64,000 nucleotides of DNA from Streptomyces coeruleorubidus (GTDB lineage: Bacteria; Actinomycetota; Actinomycetes; Streptomycetales; Streptomycetaceae). The DNA lies in NCBI RefSeq assembly GCF_028885415.1, contig NZ_CP118527.1, forward strand, positions 1,798,001 through 1,862,000, read 5' to 3'. The first letter of the stretch is position 1. Each line of letters starts with the position of its first letter. The translations under genes were made by a program, and so were the position numbers. Under the pieces are notes generated by a model, which did no database searches, was not told where the DNA came from, and saw only the letters and a program-made list of their open reading frames with translations. Positions 47,323-55,880 of the stretch are shown here, piece after piece.

Positions 47323-50054
47323 GGCATCTTGTCACCCAGCAGTGCCAGGTTCTCGATGGCGGCGAGGCCGTACAGCGAGGTGTCGTTCGTGGACACCCAG
47401 GGCGCCTCGCTGCCCGGCACCAGCGTGAGCGGGCCGCTGAGCTTCTCGGTCTTCCAGGGGGCCGACTCCTTGTAGCCGTCGGAGTTGTAGAACTTGTCCC
47501 ACGCGCGCTTGGCGAGCTTCTCGTCGCCGGTCTGGACGGCGGCGTAGGCGTCGAGGCGCGAGTGGCCCTGGAAGAGGATCAGCGAGCCGAAGTTGCTGCC
47601 GTAGCGGGCCGCCTGTTCGGCCTTGGTGGCGTTGAAGTAACGGCAGTAGTCGAGGTACGCCTCCTTGAACTTCGGCACGTCGACGAGGTCGATGAGCTCG
47701 GCGCACAGCTCGTTGAGGCCGAAGACGGCCGACAGGTGCGAGACCTCGACCTTGGGCTTGTCGGCGACGGCGAACTTGCCGGTGTCCAGGTCGTACAGGC
47801 CGCTGCCCTGGACGAAGCCGTTGGGCTGGGCGGCGATGGTCTCCATGGTGGACAGCACACGCGCGCGGGCCTTCTCCCACTTGGGGCCCTTGCGCTCCCA
47901 CTCCGTCAGCCACGCCGAGACCAGGCCGCTCCAGTCGGTGCCGAAGCCGATCGACAGGGCGTGCCGGTCGGGCGTGTACGGCTCGGTGCGGATCTTGCGC
48001 AGCGGGTCGAGGGCGAGGAACGTCTCGTCGGAGTCGACGTTGGCGTGCATGAGGTCGCCGACGCGTTCGTCCGCCGTGAGGAAGTAGTAGTAGCGCCGGT
48101 ACGTGGTGTTGGCGATGCGCTGCTGCTTGGCGCTGTCGGCGAAGTGCTGCACGCCGTGCCGGGTGCCGAGGCCCGCCCACTTGCCCAGGTGGTAGACGTC
48201 GACCTCACCGGTGTGCCGGGTCATGGCCTCGGCGAAGCGGAAGATGTCCGAGCGGCCGCTTCTCAGGTACGCGTACCAGAGCCACAGGTCCGGCGACAGC
48301 TCGGAGTTGTCCCAGGCGTAGCCGCCGACGTCGTAGCGCCACTGGTGCCGGACGGTGTCGTAGGTGTGCATGATGTCGCCGTAGTCCCAGAAGCCGTACC
48401 AACGGCGCATCTCCACCTGGTCTTTGTAGTAGGTGAAGAGGAAGTCGAGGTGGTCCTCGATCTTGGCCTTGGCGGGGGTGGAGCGGTCGGGTTCGGCGTA
48501 CAGGCCCTTGCCGAAGACGCCCGCCTTGATCAGCTGCTTGGGCGGGGCGGCGAGCTGCGGGAGCACACGGACGGCCTCGACCTGCTCGGCGAGCCGATCG
48601 GCGCTCGGGGTGGACTCGTTGGCCCAGAAGAGCAGTTCGGAGGTGCGGGCGATGCCGTAGGGAGTACCGAACCCGGGCTCGTAGTCCTCGTAGGTGATGT
48701 TGAGGCCCTCGATCTGCTCCGGGAAGGTGTCCTGGCCCATGCCGTCGTGGTAGAAGCGCATGTCCATGGGCTGCGCCTCGGGGGACCAGAGCCAGAGGGT
48801 GACCTCGGCCTCCTTCGTGTGGGCGTCCCGGATGTCGAGCTGGGCGGGGAACTTCTCCCAGAAGTCGCGCAGGCCGAAGGAGAATCCGCCGCTCACCCCG
48901 CCGACGTACCCGAAGCCGGAGGCGCGCCGGCCGCCGCCCGCCGCGATCCAGCCGTAGCCCTTCTTGGTGCGCTTGCGCAGGGTGAAGCCGTCGGCGGACA
49001 GCTGGGAGAGGGTGTAATCGCCCCACTCGGGTATGTACTGGAGCCGGGTGGTGACCCGCTGGTCCCAAGTGGCCGGGTCGGGCAGCTTCTTCCCTTCGTA
49101 CTGCGCCGCCTGCACGGCCGCGCCCGGGTCCCGCCGCAGTCCGGTGATGCCCTTGACGGCCTCACGCAGCAGGCCGGTGCCCTCACCGCCGATGCGGATG
49201 TGCCGGTCGTAGGCGGCGTCCCGCATCGGCACCTGGAAGCGCACGCCGAGCCCGCGGATGAAGTCGCCGCTCGCCTTCCCGGGCTCCTGCTTGCCGTCGT
49301 AGGTGATGGTGTGGACCATGCGGAAGGACTCGGCGCCCGCGAAGAAGTAGAGCCTGATGGAGAAGGGCAGCCAGCTGCGGCCGCCCTTGCGGTGCTTGCC
49401 GTCGACGCGCACGACCGCCCGGACCGGGCCCTCCTGCTCGACGGTGACCTTGTCGACGGCGCCGTCGAAGCGCTCGGTCTTGACCGCGCCCTGGTCCTCG
49501 TCCTCGATCTCGGGCTGGCGGATCAGCACGAGCCGGCCGTTCCTGGCGATCTCGGTGGAGCCCCGGGCGACCGACTTGACGATCGTGGAGCCGGACTTGC
49601 CGATCTTCGCGGTGATGACGCCGGTGGAGATGTCGATGGTGCCGCCGCTCTTGTCGACGGTGACCTTCTTCTGCGGTGCGGCGGGCGTCCCGGCGGTGAG
49701 GGTGAGCTTGCCGTCGCCCGAACCGACCGCGTGGGCGGTCCACTTGAGGGAGCCGTCGGGCCAGTAGGCGATCGGCCACGACTGCACGGGTACGGCCTTG
49801 CCGGCCGCGTCCGTCAGCGCGAAGGTCTGGTCCTTCCGGTAGGCGCCCTTGGGCCAGGGGACGCCGACGGTGGAGCCCGGGGCCGCGCCGAGACCGCCGT
49901 CCTCCAGCCAGTCGAGGGTCACCGGATCGGCGTCGGCGGGCTCGGCTCTGGGGACGGCCTGCGCGTCCTGTGTCCCCAGTGCCCAGCTGAACTGGGCGGC
50001 GGCTCCGGCGACGGCGGCCGCCTTGAGGAGGTTCCTGCGGGGGATGGGAGACAT
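47319..50054 (-). CDS. Tat-exported exo-rhamnogalacturonan lyase family protein (PcRGLX/YetA-like)
   Basis: A 911-aa secreted protein. A twin-arginine signal (PRRNLLKAAAVAGAAA) ends near DAQA. The mature part starts with a beta-rich N-terminal region (VTLDWLEDGGLGAAPG, then VPVQSWPIAYWPDGSLKW). A central catalytic-type region carries WDYGDIMHTYD and WDNSELSPDLWLWYAYLRSGR, and an (alpha/alpha) barrel-like C-terminal half follows. This layout corresponds to the PcRGLX/YetA group, known as exo-acting rhamnogalacturonan lyases (PL26) that degrade pectin backbone. It lies next to a sugar ABC importer and a YesL-like gene, supporting pectin use. Start ATG with GGAAAGGCAG upstream. Confidence 0.85.
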   Translation of the reverse strand: MSPIPRRNLLKAAAVAGAAAQFSWALGTQDAQAVPRAEPADADPVTLDWLEDGGLGAAPGSTVGVPWPKGAYRKDQTFALTDAAGKAVPVQSWPIAYWPDGSLKWTAHAVGSGDGKLTLTAGTPAAPQKKVTVDKSGGTIDISTGVITAKIGKSGSTIVKSVARGSTEIARNGRLVLIRQPEIEDEDQGAVKTERFDGAVDKVTVEQEGPVRAVVRVDGKHRKGGRSWLPFSIRLYFFAGAESFRMVHTITYDGKQEPGKASGDFIRGLGVRFQVPMRDAAYDRHIRIGGEGTGLLREAVKGITGLRRDPGAAVQAAQYEGKKLPDPATWDQRVTTRLQYIPEWGDYTLSQLSADGFTLRKRTKKGYGWIAAGGGRRASGFGYVGGVSGGFSFGLRDFWEKFPAQLDIRDAHTKEAEVTLWLWSPEAQPMDMRFYHDGMGQDTFPEQIEGLNITYEDYEPGFGTPYGIARTSELLFWANESTPSADRLAEQVEAVRVLPQLAAPPKQLIKAGVFGKGLYAEPDRSTPAKAKIEDHLDFLFTYYKDQVEMRRWYGFWDYGDIMHTYDTVRHQWRYDVGGYAWDNSELSPDLWLWYAYLRSGRSDIFRFAEAMTRHTGEVDVYHLGKWAGLGTRHGVQHFADSAKQQRIANTTYRRYYYFLTADERVGDLMHANVDSDETFLALDPLRKIRTEPYTPDRHALSIGFGTDWSGLVSAWLTEWERKGPKWEKARARVLSTMETIAAQPNGFVQGSGLYDLDTGKFAVADKPKVEVSHLSAVFGLNELCAELIDLVDVPKFKEAYLDYCRYFNATKAEQAARYGSNFGSLILFQGHSRLDAYAAVQTGDEKLAKRAWDKFYNSDGYKESAPWKTEKLSGPLTLVPGSEAPWVSTNDTSLYGLAAIENLALLGDKMP

Positions 50055-50167
50055 AGAGATACTGCCTTTCCTTGTCCGTGCGGGAAGCACATCCGTGCGC
50101 TGGTCAGGGGCATGACAGTGAGAGGCGCGGCGCCCGGGGCACCGGCCTGGGACGAGGGCACCGCCGG

Positions 50168-50758
50168 TCAGCGGTGCCGGTACCGCTCCTCCACGGCGAC
50201 GGCCGCCGCCGCGACGGCCCCGAGGACGGCGACCGCCAGCGGCGCGGCGAACCAGGCGGACAGGGCCACCACGGCCAGCCCGGCGATGATCAGGAAGGAC
50301 CCGGCCGGGTCGAGGACCGTCCGGCGCCAGGCAGCCGCGAGCAGGGTCCGCCAGCGGGCGTCCGGCTCCCAGACCGCCGCCGCGCGCAGCCCCGCCACGA
50401 CCAGGCCGATCAGCGCGCACACTCCGACGGCCCCGACCAGCGGCCCGCCGGGAATCCCCGCACGGACCGCCTGGACGTCCACCCAGACCGCGGCCACCGC
50501 CGCCCATCCGGCGAGCCCGGCGAGCCACCCGCCGCGCACGGCCGTACGGAAGTCGGCGACGAACTCCCGCCAGCCACCGCCCTCGTGCGCGGTACGGCGC
50601 CGCAGGTGCCGCGCCCCGGCGGCGAAGGCCGCCGGGTACGTCACGACGCCCAGCGAGGCCACCGCGATCCACACACCGGTCAGCAGACACTCGGCGAACA
50701 CCGCGAACCGCTCGGCGAAAGCCGACTCCCCCCGTGCCTTCACTCGTGTCTGGGCCAT
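50168..50758 (-). CDS. YesL-like (DUF624) membrane protein
   Basis: A 196-aa protein with five or so transmembrane helices, including AECLLTGVWIAVASLGVVTYPAAFAA and LAVAVLGAVAAAAVAV. The layout and its position next to sugar ABC permeases match the YesL/DUF624 family, which accompanies rhamnogalacturonan import genes in Bacillus (yesLMNOPQ). The function is not known. The ATG (MAQTRVKARGESAF) lies 12 bases from the permease stop, in the same operon. Confidence 0.75.
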   Translation of the reverse strand: MAQTRVKARGESAFAERFAVFAECLLTGVWIAVASLGVVTYPAAFAAGARHLRRRTAHEGGGWREFVADFRTAVRGGWLAGLAGWAAVAAVWVDVQAVRAGIPGGPLVGAVGVCALIGLVVAGLRAAAVWEPDARWRTLLAAAWRRTVLDPAGSFLIIAGLAVVALSAWFAAPLAVAVLGAVAAAAVAVEERYRHR

Positions 50759-50770
50759 GGCCGCCTCACC

Positions 50771-51652
50771 TCAGCCCTTCAGACCGGACGTCGCCATGCC
50801 GTCGATCAGGTACCGCTGGAAGGCGAGGAAGAAGGCGAGAACCGGCAGCAGGGCGACCAGCGACATGGCGATCATGCCGCCGTAGTTGGCCAGTCCTTCC
50901 TGGTCGACGAACATCTTCAGGCCGAGGGAGACCGTGTACTTGTCGGGCTCGTTGAGGTAGATCAGCGGGCCCATGAAGTCGTTCCAGGAGTTGATGAAGG
51001 TGAAGATCGCGCTCGTGATCAGTGCCGGGCGGCACAGCGGCAGCATGATCGACCAGTAGATGCGGAAGTGCCCGCAGCCGTCGAGGCGGGCCGCCTCGTC
51101 GAGCTCCTTGGGCATGTTGCGCATGAACTGCACCATCAGGAAGACGAAGAACGCCTCCGTGGCCAGGTACTTCCCCAGCAGCAGCGGGGTGTACGTGTTG
51201 ATCATCTCCATGTTGCGGAACAGCACGTACTGCGGGATCAGCAGCACGTGGTACGGCAACAGGAGGGTGCCGATCATCAGCGTGAACAGCAGATTGCGGC
51301 CCGCGAACCTGATCCTCGCGAAGGCGTACGCCGTCAGCGAGCAGGACACCACGATCCCGATCACCGACCCGACCGCGAGGAAGAGCGAGTTGAAGAAGAA
51401 GGTGGAGATCGAGATGTCGGCGATGCCGTCGGCGAGGCTCTTGTAGTTGTCGAGGATCGGGTCGCCCGGCAGGAGGTCCAGGCTGCCGACGATGTCCTCG
51501 CTCTTCTTGAGGGAGCCGCCGATGACCCAGATCACCGGGTAGAGGATCACCGCGAGGATCAGCAGGGACCCGATGTGCCAGGCGAGGGATCCGGGCAGCT
51601 TGTGCCGAAGGCCGCCCGCTCGTGGGGTGGCGTCGGTGGCCTGCGCACTCAT
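50771..51652 (-). CDS. Carbohydrate ABC transporter permease (MalG/YesQ type)
   Basis: A 293-aa inner permease with six membrane helices (WHIGSLLILAVILYPVIWVIGG is the first). The EAA loop that docks the ATPase is visible as ELDEAARLDGCGHFRIYWSIMLPLC. The C-terminus FQRYLIDGMATSGLKG is typical of MalG-like proteins. The ATG overlaps the upstream permease stop by 4 bases. No ATPase gene is in the operon, so a shared MsiK-type ATPase encoded elsewhere is likely, as for other Streptomyces sugar importers. Confidence 0.93.
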   Translation of the reverse strand: MSAQATDATPRAGGLRHKLPGSLAWHIGSLLILAVILYPVIWVIGGSLKKSEDIVGSLDLLPGDPILDNYKSLADGIADISISTFFFNSLFLAVGSVIGIVVSCSLTAYAFARIRFAGRNLLFTLMIGTLLLPYHVLLIPQYVLFRNMEMINTYTPLLLGKYLATEAFFVFLMVQFMRNMPKELDEAARLDGCGHFRIYWSIMLPLCRPALITSAIFTFINSWNDFMGPLIYLNEPDKYTVSLGLKMFVDQEGLANYGGMIAMSLVALLPVLAFFLAFQRYLIDGMATSGLKG

Positions 51653-52650
51653 CGGGCGCCCTCCTCGTAGTGCACCCAGCGCTTCTGGGACCAGAACAGC
51701 ACCGCCGTCACCAGGGCGACCGCGACGAGCAGCATCCAGGCCATGGCGGAGGCCAGACCCATCCGGCTGTTCTCGAAGCCCTGGACGTAGAGATAGCAGG
51801 TGTAGACCATCGAACCGTCCGCCGGACCACAGGCGTTGCCTCCGGCGCCGCCGCCGACGATGTACGCCGAGCTGAAGATCTGGAAGGAGTGGATCGTCTC
51901 CAGCAGGACGTTGAAGAAGAGCACCGGCGAGATCATCGGCAGCGTGATGTTCCAGAACCGCCGCAGCTTGCCCGCGCCGTCGACCTCGGCCGCCTCGTAC
52001 AGCTCGCGCGGGACCTGCTTGAGGCCGGCCAGGAAGATGACCATGGGCGCGCCGAACTGCCAGACGGTGAGCGCCACCAGGCTGTAGATGATCATGTCCG
52101 GGTCGCCGGTCCAGCCGCCGACGTCGATCCCGAAGATCTTCTGCGTACGGTCCACGATCGCGTCGTCCGAGAAGATCGCCTTCCAGACGATCGCGACGGA
52201 GACGCTCGCGCCGATCAGCGACGGCGCGTAGAAGGCGGCCCGGTAGAAGGCCTGTCCGCGCCGCTTCTGCGCGAGGAGCAGGGCCACACCGAGGGCCGCG
52301 AGCAGCTTGAGCGGTGTTCCGACGACGACGTACCAGAGCGTCACCTGCACCGAGTGGCGCCAGCGGGGATCGCCGAACATCTCGGAGAAGTTGTCGAAGC
52401 CGATCCACTTCGGGGCGTCGAACAGGTTGTAGTCGGTGAACGCGAAGTAGAGCGATGCGACCATCGGGCCCGCGGTGAGCAGCAGGAACCCGGCGATCCA
52501 GGGGGACATGAAGAGATAGCCGGCCAGGTTCTCCCGGCGCCGCCGCCGCTTGAGGGCGGCGGGGCGCGCGGGCTTCACCGGACCGTGCCGCGGCTCGGAG
52601 TCCTGGGACAGGCCCTCCATCGCAGGGGCGTGTGTCACGGTGGTTCCCAT
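51649..52650 (-). CDS. Carbohydrate ABC transporter permease (MalF/YesP type)
   Basis: A 333-aa permease. A cytoplasmic Arg/Lys-rich N-terminus precedes six helices (AGYLFMSPWIAGFLLLTAGP is the first). The EAA loop is VPRELYEAAEVDGAGKLRRFWNITLPMI. A periplasmic loop contains GGGAGGNACGPADGS, an unusual Gly-rich, Cys-containing segment. The ATG overlaps the binding-protein stop by 1 base (TGATG), so translation is coupled. Confidence 0.93.
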   Translation of the reverse strand: MGTTVTHAPAMEGLSQDSEPRHGPVKPARPAALKRRRRRENLAGYLFMSPWIAGFLLLTAGPMVASLYFAFTDYNLFDAPKWIGFDNFSEMFGDPRWRHSVQVTLWYVVVGTPLKLLAALGVALLLAQKRRGQAFYRAAFYAPSLIGASVSVAIVWKAIFSDDAIVDRTQKIFGIDVGGWTGDPDMIIYSLVALTVWQFGAPMVIFLAGLKQVPRELYEAAEVDGAGKLRRFWNITLPMISPVLFFNVLLETIHSFQIFSSAYIVGGGAGGNACGPADGSMVYTCYLYVQGFENSRMGLASAMAWMLLVAVALVTAVLFWSQKRWVHYEEGAR

Positions 52651-53939
52651 CAGCTGCCGAGAGCCGTCTTCGACTCGGTGAAGAACTGCTTGACGGCCTC
52701 GTCCACCGACCGCTTGCCCAGGGCGAGTTCCTCGGCGATGCGCAGGAAGGCGGACTCACAGATGTCCGCGCCGTTCGGGTGTGGGGTGATGGGCTCCAGG
52801 ACACCCGCCTCGACGAGGGACTCCTCGTAGGCGGCTATCGCCTTGTTGACCTCGTCGGTCGGCTTGTACGCGTCGTACTGGGCCTGCGTCGCGGGCACAC
52901 CCCGGTCGTAGCCCATGATCTTGGCGACCTCGGGGTCGTGCACCATGAAGTCGATGAACTGGGCGACTTCCTTGGGGTGCTGGGTGCGCTTGGAGGCGCT
53001 CAGCATGAGGGAGCCGAGGTACTGGCCGGTCTTCTTGCCGTCCGTGGTCGGGATGGGAGCGAGGGCGTACTCGCTCTTGCCCTCGGCGGTGTAGCGGACG
53101 GTGAAGTTGTCCCAGGTGAACTCGCCGGCCGCGAGTTCCCCGGTGACCGCGGACTTGGGCTTGATCTGGGCGACCTTCTTGGCGTCGGCGTAGCGGCCGT
53201 CCTCCACGCCCTTCTTGGCCTTCGTCCACCAGTCCGTCAGGTCCGACTCGGTGAAGCCGAGTCCGTCCTCGGTGAAGAACGCCTTGCCGTTCTGACGCAG
53301 GTACAGGTCGTAGAGGTACATGACGCCGTACATGCCGCTGTCGCCGGCGCGGCCCGTCTTGTCGCGGATCTTCCTCATCGCCGCGTCGAAGTCGTCCCAG
53401 GTCCAGCCCATCTCCGGCTTCACGCCCGCCCTGGTGTAGACGGGCTTGTCGATGACGAGGGCCATCGAGTTGGAACCGACCGGAACTCCGAGGAGCCTGC
53501 CGTCGATCTCGCCGAACTTCTCGAGTCCGGCGCGGAATCCCTCCAGCCGGAGGTTGCCGGCCTTGGCCTGCTCGCTGAGATCGAGCAGCACGTTCTTCGC
53601 GTCGTATTTGCGCAGGAACCCGATGGCATTCTGGAAGACGTCCGGCGGATTTCCGCCGGAAGCCTGGGTGTTGAACTTCTTCCAGAAGTCGAGATAAGGC
53701 TGGAAGTCCGTTTTCACCTTGATCTTCGGGTACTTCTTCTCGAAGAGCGCGATGGTCTTGTTGATGCGCTGGGCGCGGTCCTCCGCACCCCACCACGCGT
53801 AACGGATCGTCACCGTCCCGTCCGCGGAGGCCCCTCCGTCGCCACCGCAGCCGGTGGTCGCGGCCAGCCCCAGCGTGGCCGCCGTGGCTCCGGCCGCCTT
53901 CAGAATCGTACGTCTCTCAACATTCCTGCCGTTCACCAC
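52650..53939 (-). CDS. Extracellular sugar-binding lipoprotein
   Basis: A 429-aa solute-binding protein (family 1 type) that delivers the sugar to the two permeases. The N-terminus ERRTILKAAGATAATLGLA is a twin-arginine signal followed by a cysteine (TTGCGG), so it is probably a Tat-exported lipoprotein. The mature part shows ITIRYAWWGAEDRAQRINKT-like beta-1 (here VTIRYAWWGAEDRA) and a typical hinge. Two consecutive GTG codons can serve as start; GGGGAGG sits seven bases upstream of the first. It opens the importer operon with a clear promoter. Confidence 0.92.
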   Translation of the reverse strand: MVNGRNVERRTILKAAGATAATLGLAATTGCGGDGGASADGTVTIRYAWWGAEDRAQRINKTIALFEKKYPKIKVKTDFQPYLDFWKKFNTQASGGNPPDVFQNAIGFLRKYDAKNVLLDLSEQAKAGNLRLEGFRAGLEKFGEIDGRLLGVPVGSNSMALVIDKPVYTRAGVKPEMGWTWDDFDAAMRKIRDKTGRAGDSGMYGVMYLYDLYLRQNGKAFFTEDGLGFTESDLTDWWTKAKKGVEDGRYADAKKVAQIKPKSAVTGELAAGEFTWDNFTVRYTAEGKSEYALAPIPTTDGKKTGQYLGSLMLSASKRTQHPKEVAQFIDFMVHDPEVAKIMGYDRGVPATQAQYDAYKPTDEVNKAIAAYEESLVEAGVLEPITPHPNGADICESAFLRIAEELALGKRSVDEAVKQFFTESKTALGS

Positions 53940-53984
53940 GGTTGGACCTCCCCGCACGTCGTCCCGCTCGCATGAATCGTTTCA

Positions 53985-53998
53985 AGTAAGCGCTTGCT
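53985..53998. promoter_or_regulatory. LacI/GalR-family operator
   Basis: AGTAAGCGCTTGCT is a 14-bp palindrome centred on the 8-bp core AAGCGCTT, with one mismatched pair. This is the classic half-site spacing for LacI-family sugar repressors. It overlaps the expected transcription start of the importer operon, just downstream of the -10 box, so binding should block transcription. No LacI-family gene is in the window. Confidence 0.7.
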
Positions 53999-54003
53999 GG
54001 CAC

Positions 54004-54032
54004 AAGTTACGGAGGGGCTGAGGGTGCGTCAA
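54004..54032 (-). promoter_or_regulatory. Promoter of the sugar-importer operon
   Basis: On the minus strand TTGACG (54027-54032) and TAACTT (54004-54009) are exactly 17 bases apart, a near-consensus HrdB-type promoter reading toward the binding-protein gene. The operator at 53985-53998 covers the probable start site. Confidence 0.7.
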
Positions 54033-54311
54033 TGATTCGGACAAGATTTTCTTACCGAACGGGCCGGAGTCGGGGCGAGGCGCGGAGGTGGTGCGCCGGG
54101 CCCGTGGGGGTGACGTCACTGGTGGGGCCGGTGCGGTCGGTGGGCCGAACGGCGCGGGGCCGCTCACGCGGGTTTCGGGAGCGACCGAAAGGCGACGCCG
54201 AAGTGGGTGGCGTGAAGCCGGGCGCAACGTGGCCGGCTTCCACCAGCGGACCCTGGAGGAGGACGGCACGCGGGGCGTTCGGCAGCCGTGACGACTGACA
54301 CCCACACGAGA

Positions 54312-54343
54312 GCGGCCCACCTGCGCAGTCGCAGGTGGGCCGC
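54312..54343 (-). terminator. Terminator of tRNA-Val at 54353
   Basis: A perfect 14-bp GC-rich stem (54312-54325 with 54330-54343) with a CAGT loop lies 9 bases past the tRNA end. Confidence 0.8.
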
Positions 54344-54352
54344 CGATCCGGG

Positions 54353-54424
54353 TGGGCGATACTGGGTTCGAACCAGTGACCTCTTCGGTGTGAACGAAGC
54401 GCTCTCCCACTGAGCTAATCGCCC
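54353..54424 (-). tRNA. tRNA-Val (anticodon CAC), second copy
   Basis: The 72-base gene is identical in every base to tRNA-Val at 44216-44287, including anticodon CAC. Identity extends only a few bases beyond the gene on each side (54351-54426 with 44214-44289). CCA is not encoded. Confidence 0.97.
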
Positions 54425-54502
54425 GGACGCAGGAAGAACATTACCGCATGTCAGGGGGTGCCTGTGACCAGCACCGGCCGGCACCGGCACCCCCGCCGGG
54501 GC

Positions 54503-54961
54503 TCACTGGTTCTTGATCTTCCACGGCATGACGATGCCGAACTTCCACACGTAGATACCGACCAGTACGGCCACGATCACCAGCCCGATGGCCGTCAGGA
54601 TGATGTTCCGGCGCCGCACCTTGGGATCGAGGGCGCGCTGCGCGGCCTCCGTGACCTTCCGCTTGGTCCAGCGGAGCACCAGCTGGGCCCACACGAACTC
54701 GGTGGCCCAGATCGCCATGCCGCCGAAGATCACGACCCAGCCCGGTCCCGGCAGGGGCAGCATGATGATGCCCGTCACGACGACCGCGAGCCCGATGATG
54801 AAGACGCCGACCTGCCAGCTCACGTGCAGCAGGCGACGCGCCTTGATGAATTCGGGCGCCCGCGAGCCGAGCCCCCGGTCCTGCTCGCTGCGCACCTCGT
54901 CCGTACCCGTCTCGTCCGACGCCACGGCCACCTCGCCCGGCTCGTCACTCCCCGTATTCAT
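54503..54961 (-). CDS. PGPGW-motif membrane protein (TIGR02611-like)
   Basis: A 152-aa protein. A hydrophilic N-terminus of ~45 residues is followed by two adjacent helices (VSWQVGVFIIGLAVVVTGIIM, then GWVVIFGGMAIWATEFVWAQ) separated by the LPLPGPGW motif that defines this small actinobacterial family. A basic segment WTKRKVTEAAQRALDPKVRRR comes next, and a last helix ends in KFGIVMPWKIKNQ. The function is unknown. The ATG at MNTGSDEPGEV is chosen over an upstream in-frame start because it lies at the edge of the divergent ssgB region. Confidence 0.85.
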   Translation of the reverse strand: MNTGSDEPGEVAVASDETGTDEVRSEQDRGLGSRAPEFIKARRLLHVSWQVGVFIIGLAVVVTGIIMLPLPGPGWVVIFGGMAIWATEFVWAQLVLRWTKRKVTEAAQRALDPKVRRRNIILTAIGLVIVAVLVGIYVWKFGIVMPWKIKNQ

Positions 54962-55152
54962 ACGGCCAAACACTACCCGAGCGAAACCAGTCACCGGAAT
55001 GGACGCACGGCGCGAACGATCTCTCGGCCGGACGAGTTACGTAAAGGCACGCAAAACACTCAGAGGGGTTTACAACGGCACCGTAGGTGGCATGTCGATT
55101 TCGCCGACGTGCGAATCCCCGAGCGCACACTGAGCGAAAGGCCCTGGCGCTT

Positions 55153-55566
55153 ATGAACACCACGGTCAGCTGCGAGCTGCACCTGCGCCTCGTTGTGTCG
55201 AGCGAGTCCTCCCTGCCTGTCCCCGCAGGCCTGCGGTACGACACGGCCGACCCCTACGCCGTGCACGCCACCTTCCACACCGGAGCCGAGGAGACCGTCG
55301 AGTGGGTGTTCGCCCGCGACCTCCTCGCCGAGGGACTTCACCGCCCTACGGGCACCGGCGACGTCCGCGTCTGGCCGTCGCGCAGCCACGGTCAGGGCGT
55401 CGTGTGCATCGCCCTGAGCTCACCGGAGGGCGAGGCCCTGCTCGAGGCCCCGGCACGGGCCCTGGAGTCCTTCCTGAAGCGGACCGACGCCGCCGTGCCG
55501 CCCGGCACGGAGCACCGGCACTTCGACCTCGATCAGGAGCTCTCGCACATCCTGGCGGAAAGCTAG
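55153..55566 (+). CDS. ssgB: Sporulation-specific cell-division protein SsgB
   Basis: A 137-aa SsgA-like protein that marks septum sites and recruits FtsZ during sporulation-specific division in Streptomyces. The sequence begins MNTTVSCELHLRLVVSSES and contains LPVPAGLRYDTADPYAVHATF, ETVEWVFARDLLAEGL and LDQELSHILAES, which match the extremely conserved SsgB protein, and the length is exact. An in-frame open stretch upstream is leader. In S. coelicolor its expression is linked to stress sigma factor SigH and the BldM/WhiI regulators (known); I could not pinpoint those sites here. Confidence 0.97.
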   Translation: MNTTVSCELHLRLVVSSESSLPVPAGLRYDTADPYAVHATFHTGAEETVEWVFARDLLAEGLHRPTGTGDVRVWPSRSHGQGVVCIALSSPEGEALLEAPARALESFLKRTDAAVPPGTEHRHFDLDQELSHILAES

Positions 55567-55880
55567 GGCGAGGCCCTCACAAAGCCGCCCGGCGCCGTCG
55601 ACTCGGGGAGACGGCTCGGGCCTGGACAACCGCATACGGGATACACCGGCGCCGGCACCGCGGATCACGCGGGGCGGCGCCGGCTCGCGTGTACCGCCGG
55701 GCGGAAGCCCGCGGCGGTGAGCCTCCTGCTGCACGGAGGGCGGGCGGGAACCACGGCTTGCCCGGGGGCGTTGTATTCGAAGCCATGTGCGGGCATGAGG
55801 CCGGTCCGGCGGTGGTGGAGCCGTTACCATCGGCCAGCATCGGCGGGCGCCTGCCCGACCCCCAGGCCAGGGAGCGAATC
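55567..55880 (+). other. Intergenic region between ssgB and the CGNR regulator
   Basis: This 314-base gap contains a weak GC hairpin (55646-55653 with 55676-55683, long loop) that might end the ssgB transcript. I see no gene or convincing promoter. An in-frame GTG at 55812 could lengthen the CGNR protein by 23 residues. Confidence 0.4.

Larger units (their letters stand above)
53940..54352. other. Intergenic region with importer promoter and tRNA terminator
   Basis: This 413-base gap contains, from left to right, the operon leader, the LacI-type operator and the promoter (listed separately), about 270 bases of GC-rich sequence where I see no gene, and the terminator hairpin of the tRNA-Val gene. 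Confidence 0.7.

Noticed and set aside
45897..50885. A plus-strand frame of over 1600 codons overlapping the membrane protein and the lyase
   Set aside because: It lies antisense to the well-supported lyase and permease region, is Gly/Arg/Ala/Val-biased as expected of GC-rich shadow frames, and has no domain resemblance.
44216..54424. Treating the two tRNA-Val copies as attL/attR of an integrated element
   Set aside because: Both copies are complete tRNA genes with their own terminators, identity stops at the gene edges, and no integrase or mobility gene lies between. Kept only as a low-interest observation.
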